Assembly: GCA_018648945.1 (NCBI GenBank)
Contig: JABGQJ010000077.1
Location: 1-17,721, forward strand
DNA from: Victivallales bacterium
GTDB taxonomy: Bacteria; Verrucomicrobiota; Lentisphaeria; Oligosphaerales; Lenti-02
DNA length: 17,721 nt
Reading direction: 5' to 3'
Both the position numbers and the translations under genes were made by a program. Below the pieces are notes generated by a model, which saw nothing but the letters and a program-made list of their open reading frames with translations, did no database searches and was not told the origin of the DNA. Every line of letters starts with the position of its first letter. The stretch's first letter is position 1. This document shows positions 6,980 to 14,517 of the stretch, in pieces.

Positions 6980-9324
6980 GGTGCGTCTCCGGCGGCATGG
7001 TCTTCGAGGCCAAAGATGGTGGCCAGAATGGGCAGGACAGCGGCTGCACGATCCCCGTGGAGGGAGGCCGACCCGGTGTCGAGACTGTGGCCTGACTGGG
7101 CTCCGGAAGCGGTGGCTTTGGCCCGTTCGCTCAGCTGGCGGCGCTCCCCAGCCGGGAAATCGGCAAAGGTGCGTCGGACGAGGGGGAGCACGGCCTCGAA
7201 GGCATCGGCGGAAAGCTGCGCCACCCAGCTGTGGACCAGTTGCCAGAGGGAATCGTCGTGGATCAGCACGATGCCACTTTCGGCCAGGAAGCCCTGCACC
7301 CAATTGGCGGCGATGGCGGGATCGGGGTCAGAGAGTCCGAGAGAGAACCGCTGGGCCGCACCGGGGGTATCCAGGGCACCGCCGTCGAGCAACAGCCGCA
7401 CCATGCGGCCGCCCACTAGACCGTTGAGGCGTGGGAGTTGGGAGGAACGCTGTAACGCCTCGCGCCAGAGGTCGAGCAGGGGGGGCGCCTGGAGCAGCCG
7501 CAGGGATTCATCCACCGCGCCAACGGCCTGGAGCATTTCGGCGGCGGCATCGTCGTTGAGCGAGCCGCAGGCCATGGGCAAGCCAACGCAGATGCGTGCG
7601 GCCATTCCATCCACGACCTGTCCAACGAGGTCGGCGTCGGTCTGTCGCACGTTGCCGTAGCGCATGACATTGACCAACGGCGGCAGAGCCCGCATGAGAT
7701 GGGTGATATCGACGGCCAGGGCGGCTTCGTCCTGCAGCCGCTGGACCGCATGGGCGGTAGCAGCCGGGAGTTCGGCAAGGAAGATCGTCCCGATGAGTTC
7801 GGTCAGGGAATCCAGATCGCCGGTCTCGTCCGCGACGTGGACGGCGTAGGCCTCGGTGGCTTCCTGCACACTGTTTCCCCAGGCCCCCTGCTCGATCAGG
7901 CGGATGGCGAATTCCGGCTTCCATTCGGTTTGCCACGCCTCCTTGAAGGTCCCCTTGCCGGAGGCCATGACGACTTCTCCCCAGGGAATGCCGAGGAGAT
8001 GGAGGCGATGCAGGAGCCAACTGCGGGCTAGGTCGTTCTCTTTGCGCAGGTCGAGGGTGACGGTCTTGCGGGTTGCCTTGGGGGGGAAGCGCAATCGCTT
8101 CTGCAGACGTTGGAGATCGGCCATCAGGGGGGCGAGCGGGGCAGCCTCCGGCACGCTGCCGAGGGCTTCGCCGACCATGAGTTTGCGGCGAATGATGGCG
8201 AGCGGGGCACTGCCGCCAAAGCAGAGCAGTGCCTGGCAGGCATCCTCCAGCTCCGGCAGGCCCGGCAGGGGGTGCCCGCGCAGCGCCGCGAGGCTCTCCG
8301 CCGTGCGCACTGCATCGATGACCTGGGCCGAGGAGGCATCCAGCCCCTCCTCCCGCAGCAACCGCGCGACCAAGGTCAACCAGTGTTCGGCAATGCCTTC
8401 GCGGTGAAGCCACAGGTGCTCGTACCAGCCCGGCGAGTCGATGCCGGCGCTGTAGCCACTCTCGAAGGTCAGCCGCGTGTTGGTCCAGGGAATCCAGGTG
8501 GTCTTCACCTTGGCTTTGGGGAGTCCCTTGGTCAACTCCCGGTCATCCTTCACCTTCGGCATGTTCTCCGGCACGAGGGCGGGGGCATGCCACGCGCCGC
8601 AGACCACGGCGATGCGCCCGAACTCCTTCATCGCCTTGCGCAGGGCGGTGCGCATGAAAGCTTCGCGGCGATCCTCGCGCAACTGCTCCTCGGGGTCGGG
8701 GATTGGTGGCAGTTCGTCGCGGAGCGCGGTCATCGCCTCCAGTATGCCCAGGAACACGCCTTCGCCATCCACGCGCTGCTCCACCATGTGCTCCCACCAA
8801 CGCTCGCCATCACCGAACCCCGCTGCCTCGGCCAACCACCCCAAGGGGTCGCGGCGAGGGGCTGCCATCTCATCCGGCTGGGGAGGAACGGCGGCGGCAT
8901 CCCCGGGAGGAGTGTTCTCCAGCCGTTGGCGCAGCTCTTCCTCCTTGGCCACATCCAGGCCGAAGGCATGGACCAGCGGCATGTCCATGAAGCGCAGGGG
9001 CGTTCCATGCGCCAACGCGTGCCGGATGGCCTGCCATTCCGGCGAGTATTCGGCAAACGGATGGTAGATCGCGCGCTGCGGCTGGTCTGGAATGAAGCTC
9101 AGGAGCGCGACTGGCGGCTCCATCCCCGGCTCCAGCGCCAGGGCCACGCACGATTCCGCCTCGGGCGGTCCCTCCACCAGCAGACAATCCGGCTGGAACG
9201 CGGTCAGTTCCTGCACCAGACTGCGTGCCGAGCCCGGCCCGTGGTGGCGGATCCCGTAGATCTGCACCTCGGGCTGTGCCTTCGCAGGTGGCGGGGCGGC
9301 AAGCGTTTCGTCGACTTCGTTCAT
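6976..9324 (-). CDS. DUF5682 family protein with TraB/Tiki-like GxxH motifs
   Basis: This 782-aa protein is a large cytoplasmic-looking protein of the MoxR/VWA-associated DUF5682 family. Residues 22-60 read as a strand-helix-strand unit with GIRHHGPGS (Gly24, His27) and LLVEGPPE (Glu51). An RFMDMP stretch (Arg111, Asp114) follows, and a second GxxH occurs in VVCGAWHAP (Gly243, His246). Two GxxH motifs with an intervening Glu and Arg/Asp are the hallmark of the TraB/Tiki/erythromycin-esterase superfamily, so residues 1-260 may be an enzyme. The remainder (about 300-782) is mainly helical, probably repeat-like. I chose ATG 9324 because CCTCC at 9332-9336 gives GGAGG 7 bases before it; the ATG at 9381 lies inside the AAA gene. 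It is 13 bases after the AAA gene and overlaps the VWA gene by 4 bases. Actual activity and substrate are unknown. Confidence 0.88.
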   Translation of the reverse strand: MNEVDETLAAPPPAKAQPEVQIYGIRHHGPGSARSLVQELTAFQPDCLLVEGPPEAESCVALALEPGMEPPVALLSFIPDQPQRAIYHPFAEYSPEWQAIRHALAHGTPLRFMDMPLVHAFGLDVAKEEELRQRLENTPPGDAAAVPPQPDEMAAPRRDPLGWLAEAAGFGDGERWWEHMVEQRVDGEGVFLGILEAMTALRDELPPIPDPEEQLREDRREAFMRTALRKAMKEFGRIAVVCGAWHAPALVPENMPKVKDDRELTKGLPKAKVKTTWIPWTNTRLTFESGYSAGIDSPGWYEHLWLHREGIAEHWLTLVARLLREEGLDASSAQVIDAVRTAESLAALRGHPLPGLPELEDACQALLCFGGSAPLAIIRRKLMVGEALGSVPEAAPLAPLMADLQRLQKRLRFPPKATRKTVTLDLRKENDLARSWLLHRLHLLGIPWGEVVMASGKGTFKEAWQTEWKPEFAIRLIEQGAWGNSVQEATEAYAVHVADETGDLDSLTELIGTIFLAELPAATAHAVQRLQDEAALAVDITHLMRALPPLVNVMRYGNVRQTDADLVGQVVDGMAARICVGLPMACGSLNDDAAAEMLQAVGAVDESLRLLQAPPLLDLWREALQRSSQLPRLNGLVGGRMVRLLLDGGALDTPGAAQRFSLGLSDPDPAIAANWVQGFLAESGIVLIHDDSLWQLVHSWVAQLSADAFEAVLPLVRRTFADFPAGERRQLSERAKATASGAQSGHSLDTGSASLHGDRAAAVLPILATIFGLEDHAAGDAP

Positions 9325-9331
9325 GCCTTCC

Positions 9332-9336
9332 CCTCC
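9332..9336 (-). promoter_or_regulatory. Ribosome binding site fixing the DUF5682 start
   Basis: The plus-strand CCTCC is GGAGG on the coding strand, 7 bases before the ATG at 9324 and just before the AAA stop codon (9338-9340). It supports the shorter start. Confidence 0.7.
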
Positions 9337-9337
9337 G

Positions 9338-10432
9338 CTACGCCAACTCGCGGCAGGCCCGGTAGAGGTCCTTCCAGCCATCGCGTTCCTTGACCACCGT
9401 TTCGAGATACTCCTGCCAGACGATGCGGTCCTGGACGGGGTCGCGGAGTACCGACCCGGTCAGGCCGGCGGCGACATCCGGGGCCTTCATGTCACCGTCG
9501 CCGAAGTGGCAGGCGAGCACCCGACCGTTGTTGACCACGGAGATCGCCTCCGCCGTGGAGAGCGTGCCGGAGGGGGATTTGAGCTTGGTCTTGCCGTCTT
9601 CGGTCTGGCCCCCGCGAAGCTCGCGGAAGATGGTGACTATTCGGCGGATCTCGGCCAGCGCAGGCAGTTCGTCCGGCAGCTCAAGTGCACGCCCCACGGC
9701 GGCGACCCGGCTGCGGACAATCTCCACTTCCTCCTCGATATTGTCCGGCAACGGCAGAACGACGGTGTTGAAGCGGCGCTTGAGGGCAGAGGAGAGGTCG
9801 TTCACGCCCCGGTCCCGGTCATTGGCGGTGGCAATGACGTTGAAGCCCTTCACCGCCTGCACGTGAAAGCCCAGTTCGGGGACCTGTAGCGTCTTCTCGG
9901 AGAGGATGGTGATCAGAGCATCCTGCACCTCCGCTGGGATGCGAGTCAGTTCCTCGACGCGCACCATCTTGCCCTCCACCATGCCGCGCATGATGGGGCT
10001 GGGCACGATGGCCTCCTTGGTCGGCCCCTCGGTCAGCAGCCGCGCGTAGTTCCAGCCATAGCGCACGGCATCCTCGGCGGTGCCCGCCGTGCCCTGCACC
10101 AGCATGCTGGAATCGCCGGAAATGGCGGCGGAAAGGTGCTCGGAGACCCACGTTTTGGCTGTGCCCGGAACTCCCAGCAAAAGCAGTGCCCGATCCGTGG
10201 CCAGGGTGGCGATCGCAATCTCGATCACGCGCCGCCTGCCGATGTATTTGGGGACAATCTCCGTGCCATCGTCGAGCGTGCCGCCCAGGAGGTAGGTGGC
10301 CACGGCCCAAGGCGAGAGACGCCAGTTGGGGGGACGGGGGCGGGTGTCGCACTTCGCCAGGGCTTCGAGCTCCACCGCGAACTGCTGTTCGGCGCTGGCC
10401 CGCAAGAGTTTCTCCGGTGCTTCCATGGCCAT
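9338..10432 (-). CDS. MoxR-type AAA+ ATPase (YehL-like)
   Basis: The protein has 364 aa and a single AAA+ module. Walker A is GVPGTAKT (87-94). Walker B is degenerate, MVRVEEL (156-162), with Glu-Glu in place of the usual Asp-Glu. Sensor 1 is IATAND (Asn204), and an arginine-rich segment LKRRF (217-221) is the candidate arginine finger. An N-terminal extension (1-60) and a helical C-terminus flank the core. MoxR ATPases act as hexameric remodelling machines with VWA partners that deliver clients or metals; the VWA gene lies two genes downstream. The start is either ATG 10432 or ATG 10426. AAGGA is only 2 bases from the first but 8 from the second, so 10426 (362 aa) may be used. It is 40 bases after the DUF5691 gene and 13 before DUF5682. 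Confidence 0.92.
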   Translation of the reverse strand: MAMEAPEKLLRASAEQQFAVELEALAKCDTRPRPPNWRLSPWAVATYLLGGTLDDGTEIVPKYIGRRRVIEIAIATLATDRALLLLGVPGTAKTWVSEHLSAAISGDSSMLVQGTAGTAEDAVRYGWNYARLLTEGPTKEAIVPSPIMRGMVEGKMVRVEELTRIPAEVQDALITILSEKTLQVPELGFHVQAVKGFNVIATANDRDRGVNDLSSALKRRFNTVVLPLPDNIEEEVEIVRSRVAAVGRALELPDELPALAEIRRIVTIFRELRGGQTEDGKTKLKSPSGTLSTAEAISVVNNGRVLACHFGDGDMKAPDVAAGLTGSVLRDPVQDRIVWQEYLETVVKERDGWKDLYRACRELA

Positions 10433-10472
10433 GTTCCTTCTGTGCTATATGATCTGCAAGGTAGTGGGTGCT

Positions 10473-12017
10473 CTATCCAGCCAAGGCCTGCCGAATCTCG
10501 TGCCGGAGTTGCAGGACTTCCTGGAAAGTGCCGGCATGCTTGCCCCATGGCTCGGCATCGCCCCCGGCATCCGGCCATTCAGCCAGGACCTCGGCGGCGA
10601 TCTCCACCGGGAGGCGCATCGCCAGTTGCTCCCATGGGAGGCCCCATGGCAGCACGTTTTTCGGTTTGCGGCGGATGGCTTGGCGTAAGAGCGTAGCAGC
10701 GGCGCGGGCAATCCCCAGAGGAATCGTGTCCTCGAATGCCAGCAACTGCTGGGCAACGTCGGTGACATCGGCGGGCCGGGCGGCGGTCACGGAGCTCAGC
10801 ACGGCTTGCTCGCGTTGCTCCGGGCGCAGGCTCGGCAGCAGATCCTGGTAGCGTTCGGCGCTGCGCTGGTGCAGGCGGAACGCCCAGTCCGCGTCGTGGC
10901 AGCGCTTGGCGGCTTCGTGCCACGATTCCGTGATCTCCTTGCTGAAGTCGGAGGCGAGAGCGACCTGTTCCATCTGCTCTGCGGGGATGCCCACAGCGGC
11001 GGCAAGGGCCGATGGTGAGACGGACGACAGGATCTGGCGGAACCACCAACTGCGCTCGCCGAACTTGAGGTGCGCGGGTACTTTGGCGGCGATGCCGTCC
11101 CGGGCCATGGCCTTGTCGCAGGCGGCGGGCAGTTCCACTTCGAGCGTCAGCGTCCTCTTGCCACCGACGAGTCGGGACATCAGTCCCGCCTTCTTCGCTG
11201 TGAACCTGAGGCTAGCCATGGCTCTCTCCAGCATCCGCTGGGCAAAGGCCGACTGTGGCAGCCGGGCCAGGAGCCCTTGGGCGGCAGCGCGGACAGCCTT
11301 CCGACGATCGTCCAGGCAAGCCTCGAGAAACGGCTCGTCCGCCGGCTCGAGTTGGGCCGTAAAGCCCTGCACGATCTCCGCCCGCATGGCGTGGTCTTCC
11401 TGTTCCCAGGAGCTGGCAACCAATTGTCGGGAGCTCTCCGGATCCCGAGCGCGCTGTTCGGCGAGCAGACGCAAGCGCTGTTCGCGCGTGCCTGTTTGCC
11501 AGACGGAGGCATCCAGCGCCACAGGGCCGGGTTCCACCTGGCCGACGGCGAAGTCCCAATCGGGATTCTGGTGGGCAAGCCAGTGGCCGCGCACGCCCAG
11601 GACGGGATCCACGGCACGGCGGGCAACTCGCTCTTTGCGGGCGTAGGCCAATAGGCGCGGCAGCAGCTCGGCGGGCAAGCGGCGATGGACGCGGGCACAG
11701 GTCTCGCAGAACTCCGGCACCAGCAGTGGCTGCACGTCGAGCAGCTTGGCAAGCAAGACGGCGGCGGCGGACGACGCGGCGGGTTCCGGGTCCTCTGGAC
11801 AGGTCGGCGGCATGGGCAAGACAGACACGCCGGTGGTGGCAGCCCGGGTCGCCAGATCGATGGTGGCGGCAGTAGACAGCAGTTGCCAGGCCGGATCGTC
11901 GGCAAATAGTTGGGCGACGAATGCGCCGAGGGCATCCTCAGGTGGCGGCAGGGCCAACGGCTTGCGGTCCGTCCCCAGGATCGCCGTCTTCAGAAGTTCG
12001 TTCCAGAGCTGAGCCAT
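10473..12017 (-). CDS. DUF5691 family protein, HEAT-like repeats
   Basis: This 514-aa protein begins MAQLWNELLKTAILGTDRKP, a characteristic DUF5691 N-terminus. A central motif GVRGHWLAHQNPDW (141-154) is followed by alternating amphipathic helices. Residues about 176-256 show the pattern of HEAT repeats, for example DDRRKAVRAAAQGLLARLP (236-254), which suggests a scaffold or protein-binding role. The C-terminal third is helical with conserved-looking Trp residues. The frame is open to 12224 upstream, but that extension overlaps the SWIM gene and is arginine-rich antisense-type sequence. ATG 12017 lies 5 bases after the SWIM stop. No strong Shine-Dalgarno is visible, so translation may rely on coupling. 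No enzymatic motif was recognised. Placement between SWIM and MoxR genes implies one complex or process, which is inference. Confidence 0.85.
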   Translation of the reverse strand: MAQLWNELLKTAILGTDRKPLALPPPEDALGAFVAQLFADDPAWQLLSTAATIDLATRAATTGVSVLPMPPTCPEDPEPAASSAAAVLLAKLLDVQPLLVPEFCETCARVHRRLPAELLPRLLAYARKERVARRAVDPVLGVRGHWLAHQNPDWDFAVGQVEPGPVALDASVWQTGTREQRLRLLAEQRARDPESSRQLVASSWEQEDHAMRAEIVQGFTAQLEPADEPFLEACLDDRRKAVRAAAQGLLARLPQSAFAQRMLERAMASLRFTAKKAGLMSRLVGGKRTLTLEVELPAACDKAMARDGIAAKVPAHLKFGERSWWFRQILSSVSPSALAAAVGIPAEQMEQVALASDFSKEITESWHEAAKRCHDADWAFRLHQRSAERYQDLLPSLRPEQREQAVLSSVTAARPADVTDVAQQLLAFEDTIPLGIARAAATLLRQAIRRKPKNVLPWGLPWEQLAMRLPVEIAAEVLAEWPDAGGDAEPWGKHAGTFQEVLQLRHEIRQALAG

Positions 12018-12022
12018 GGGGT

Positions 12023-13393
12023 CTAGCCGTCCGTCTTTCCAGGCATGGTGAGGCAGTGCAGACGGTCGTCCTCGCCGATCGCCGCGCGGGCGAGGAAACG
12101 CGTGCCATCCCATTCGCCGAAGACCGTCAGCGGCTGCCCGCCGGAGAGCGATAGCAGCTCCCAGCCATCGTCGCCGGCAACGCATAGCGGCAGGGCGATG
12201 CCTGCGGCATCCTGCAACTGCCAATGGTCTCCCTGGTGCAGGGGCAAGACACTGTCGAGCAGGTAGGCCCGGCTCTCGGCCCAGGGATTCTCGGCAAGAG
12301 TCCCAGCGAACGCCGCCAGCATTGCGTCCAGGGAGTGCAGGCCGGGTGGGGGCGCAAACGGAATCTGGGTGGCAGATACGCTTTCCTTCAGCAAGGCGCG
12401 CCAGGGGGCGACGGACGGGAAGAACGCCAACTCGCCCCGGAGTGCGGTCCCCGGTCCATGGGGAAGCTGGAGCGGCTGGTTCGCGTAGGCGTATTGGTGG
12501 ATGACGGCAGCACGTTGGTCATTGCCCCCCCAGTACCAGGTCCGCGCAAAGCGGACGCCGTCCTCGTTGAGCACCGACTGGGCGAATACATACCAATCGT
12601 CTGGAACGCCGCGTTCTGTCTGCACCTCTTCCTGTGGTGTGCTGAAGCCGACGAACGCCCGCAGATCCGCGCGGAGTGGGTTGGGCAGGGAATCGATGCG
12701 GGGCCACGCTGCGCAGGCCAGGTGCAGTCGCCCCGCAAGCCGAAGCAGGCGTTGCTGCCAGCCTTCGCCGGAACGGCTTGCACTGCCCAGACGCCCGATC
12801 TGGCGGGCCAGACCTGGGGCCTGCGCATCCACCAGTCGCGCCGCCATGCCGTCCCAGAACCCATATGGCTTGCCAGCGACACTGGCCAGGCCCTGGCGGG
12901 CGAGATCGGTTACGAACAGTGCCAGCTCGGCGATCCCGTCCGCGACCTTGTCCTCGCGGGAAGCGGCCCGCTTGGTCTTGGCTTCCTGCCTTCGGGCCAG
13001 GGCCTCGGGATCTGCCGCCACCTCTCCCGCCTTCTCGGCCTGCTTCTGTTCCTTCTGGGCGGCGCGTTCCTGCCGGTCGGCAAGCCATTCGGCCAGGAAG
13101 TCGCAGGGCTTCTCCGCTGCGAAGAGCCCCGGTTTCTCCGCATACAGCAACATCAACCCCAAGCTGTGCTTGCAGGGGATCTTGCGGCTGGGGCAACTGC
13201 ACTTCCAAGCCGGACCAGAGAGATCGACCCGCGCCTGGTAGGGTTTGGCGCCACTGCCTTGGCAGAGCCCCCAAAGCGCCTCGCCCACGCGCCCGAGCTT
13301 CGGCCAGTGTCGTTCCGCCGAGAGCTTGCGCCCCGCCTTCACCGACGAGTCGTCCGGCGCCATCCCCACGACTTGCTCAACTGTCAAAGCCAT
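12023..13393 (-). CDS. SWIM zinc-finger protein (YehQ-like)
   Basis: The 456-aa protein has a SWIM motif CxCx(6)CxH near the N-terminus: Cys65, Cys67, Cys74 and His76 in WKCSCPSRKIPCKH. SWIM domains bind zinc and mediate contacts with DNA or protein. A charged Lys/Glu/Arg/Ala segment at about 105-150 is probably a coiled coil or flexible helix. The remaining 300 residues contain many Trp and look like an independent folded domain I cannot name. ATG 13393 is preceded by GAGAG about 9 bases away. It opens the five-gene block and is divergent from the GNAT gene across 187 bases. SWIM proteins recurrently occur beside MoxR/VWA genes, as in the E. coli yehLMPQ neighbourhood (recalled). Whether it targets nucleic acid or a partner protein is unknown. 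Confidence 0.9.
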   Translation of the reverse strand: MALTVEQVVGMAPDDSSVKAGRKLSAERHWPKLGRVGEALWGLCQGSGAKPYQARVDLSGPAWKCSCPSRKIPCKHSLGLMLLYAEKPGLFAAEKPCDFLAEWLADRQERAAQKEQKQAEKAGEVAADPEALARRQEAKTKRAASREDKVADGIAELALFVTDLARQGLASVAGKPYGFWDGMAARLVDAQAPGLARQIGRLGSASRSGEGWQQRLLRLAGRLHLACAAWPRIDSLPNPLRADLRAFVGFSTPQEEVQTERGVPDDWYVFAQSVLNEDGVRFARTWYWGGNDQRAAVIHQYAYANQPLQLPHGPGTALRGELAFFPSVAPWRALLKESVSATQIPFAPPPGLHSLDAMLAAFAGTLAENPWAESRAYLLDSVLPLHQGDHWQLQDAAGIALPLCVAGDDGWELLSLSGGQPLTVFGEWDGTRFLARAAIGEDDRLHCLTMPGKTDG

Positions 13394-13439
13394 TCAGCGA
13401 CACTCTCGTACTCATGACGGAACAAGAAACCGTAGGTAG

Positions 13440-13467
13440 AAACTACTCCCCTCCGCCGGTTCTTCAA
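13440..13467 (-). promoter_or_regulatory. Candidate promoter for the SWIM-MoxR-VWA operon
   Basis: On the minus strand TTGAAG (13467-13462) and TAGTTT (13445-13440) are 16 bases apart, about 45 bases upstream of the SWIM ATG. A small inverted repeat GTAG-AAA-CTAC (13436-13446) overlaps the -10 box. The match to consensus is only partial. Confidence 0.3.
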
Positions 13468-13510
13468 CCACAGCCCGTGGCCACACCGGTGGTCACTGCC
13501 ACGTAGGGGC

Positions 13511-13539
13511 TTGCCGAACCCGACACGATCTTCTACGTT
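13511..13539 (+). promoter_or_regulatory. Candidate promoter for the GNAT gene
   Basis: TTGCCG (13511-13516) and TACGTT (13534-13539) are 17 bases apart and lie 41 bases before the GNAT start. Weak match, judged by eye. A CACCGGTG palindrome lies just upstream, between this and the divergent promoter. Confidence 0.25.
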
Positions 13540-13580
13540 GACGCGAGAGTCACCACACCACTGAACCGGGAGACCCGCCG

Positions 13581-14510
13581 ATGACAGGCTACAAATTGCG
13601 CGAGATGGTGCCGGCCGACCGACTGGCCGTGGCCGACCTGATCTGCCTCTCCACCAACTGCTGGTACCAAGCCCACGGGCACTCGCTGATCTTCGCCGAT
13701 GGGCCGGTGACCACCGAACTGCACTTCGACCTCTATCAGACGCTTGAGGGCAGCTCGGGCCTGGTGGTCGAGGACACGCGCTCGGGCGCGATCATCGGCT
13801 CGTGTTTCCAGCACATCCGCCCAACCCACGTCTCCCTGGGCATCATGAACGTGCATCCCAACCACTTCGGGCGTGGGGTGGCGCGGACGCTGCTGAACGC
13901 GATCATCGACACTGCGAAACGCGAGGGAAAGCCCCTGCGGCTGGTTTCCAGCGCGATGAATCTGGACTCCTATTCGCTGTACACCCGCGCCGGATTCGTG
14001 CCCCGTCACGCCTACCAGGACATGTTCCTCGCCGTGCCCGAAGACGGGCTGGATGCCTGTGTGCCCAATCTCCACCTTGTGCGTCCTGCCACGCCGGCGG
14101 ACGTGCCAGCCATGGCGGCGGTGGAACTCGCCGTCAGCGGCATCCGCCGGGACAGCGACTACCGGCACTTCATCGAGAACCCGGACGGGATCTGGCATGT
14201 GTCCGTGTTCGAGTCTGCCCCCGGCCGCCTGGAGGGGTTTCTCGTTTCCTGCGGGCACTCGGGCGTCAACATGATCGGCCCAGGCGTGATGCGCGAGGAC
14301 GACGTGACCGCCGCCCTGTTGCTGACCGAACTGAACCAGCATCGGGGCCGCACCCCCGTGTTCCTCCTGCCGGTGGAGCGCAATGAACTGGTCCGCCAGG
14401 TCTACTCTTGGGGTGGGCGCAACTGCGAGATGCATTTCTCCCAGGTTCTCGGTGACTTCACCCCGTTCCAGGGCATCAACATGCCCACGTTCCTACCGGA
14501 AACGGGGTAG
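13581..14510 (+). CDS. GNAT family N-acetyltransferase, tandem GNAT domains
   Basis: The protein has 309 aa. The N-terminal half is a recognisable GNAT domain. Its acetyl-CoA loop is in MNVHPNHFGRGVARTLL (89-105), with Gly97 and Gly99, and the later strand-helix reads SYSLYTRAGF (130-139). GNAT enzymes transfer an acetyl group to an amine on a small molecule or protein. The C-terminal half starts again with a GNAT-like opening (LVRPATPADVPAMAAVE) and looks like a second, diverged GNAT fold without a clear acetyl-CoA loop. ATG 13581 has GGGAG 8 bases upstream. The gene is divergent from the SWIM operon and convergent with the BNR gene, leaving only 7 bases between stops, so transcripts probably overlap. 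The substrate cannot be inferred. Confidence 0.88.
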   Translation: MTGYKLREMVPADRLAVADLICLSTNCWYQAHGHSLIFADGPVTTELHFDLYQTLEGSSGLVVEDTRSGAIIGSCFQHIRPTHVSLGIMNVHPNHFGRGVARTLLNAIIDTAKREGKPLRLVSSAMNLDSYSLYTRAGFVPRHAYQDMFLAVPEDGLDACVPNLHLVRPATPADVPAMAAVELAVSGIRRDSDYRHFIENPDGIWHVSVFESAPGRLEGFLVSCGHSGVNMIGPGVMREDDVTAALLLTELNQHRGRTPVFLLPVERNELVRQVYSWGGRNCEMHFSQVLGDFTPFQGINMPTFLPETG

Positions 14511-14517
14511 GCTCGCC

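Noticed and set aside
8110..9393. Long plus-strand open frame opposite the DUF5682 gene
   Set aside because: Composition is His/Arg/Gly/Leu-rich with no domain motifs; the minus-strand frame has conserved motifs, a ribosome site and operon spacing.
14511..14517. Bidirectional terminator between the GNAT and BNR genes
   Set aside because: Only 7 bases separate the stop codons and there is no hairpin with a U-tract there.
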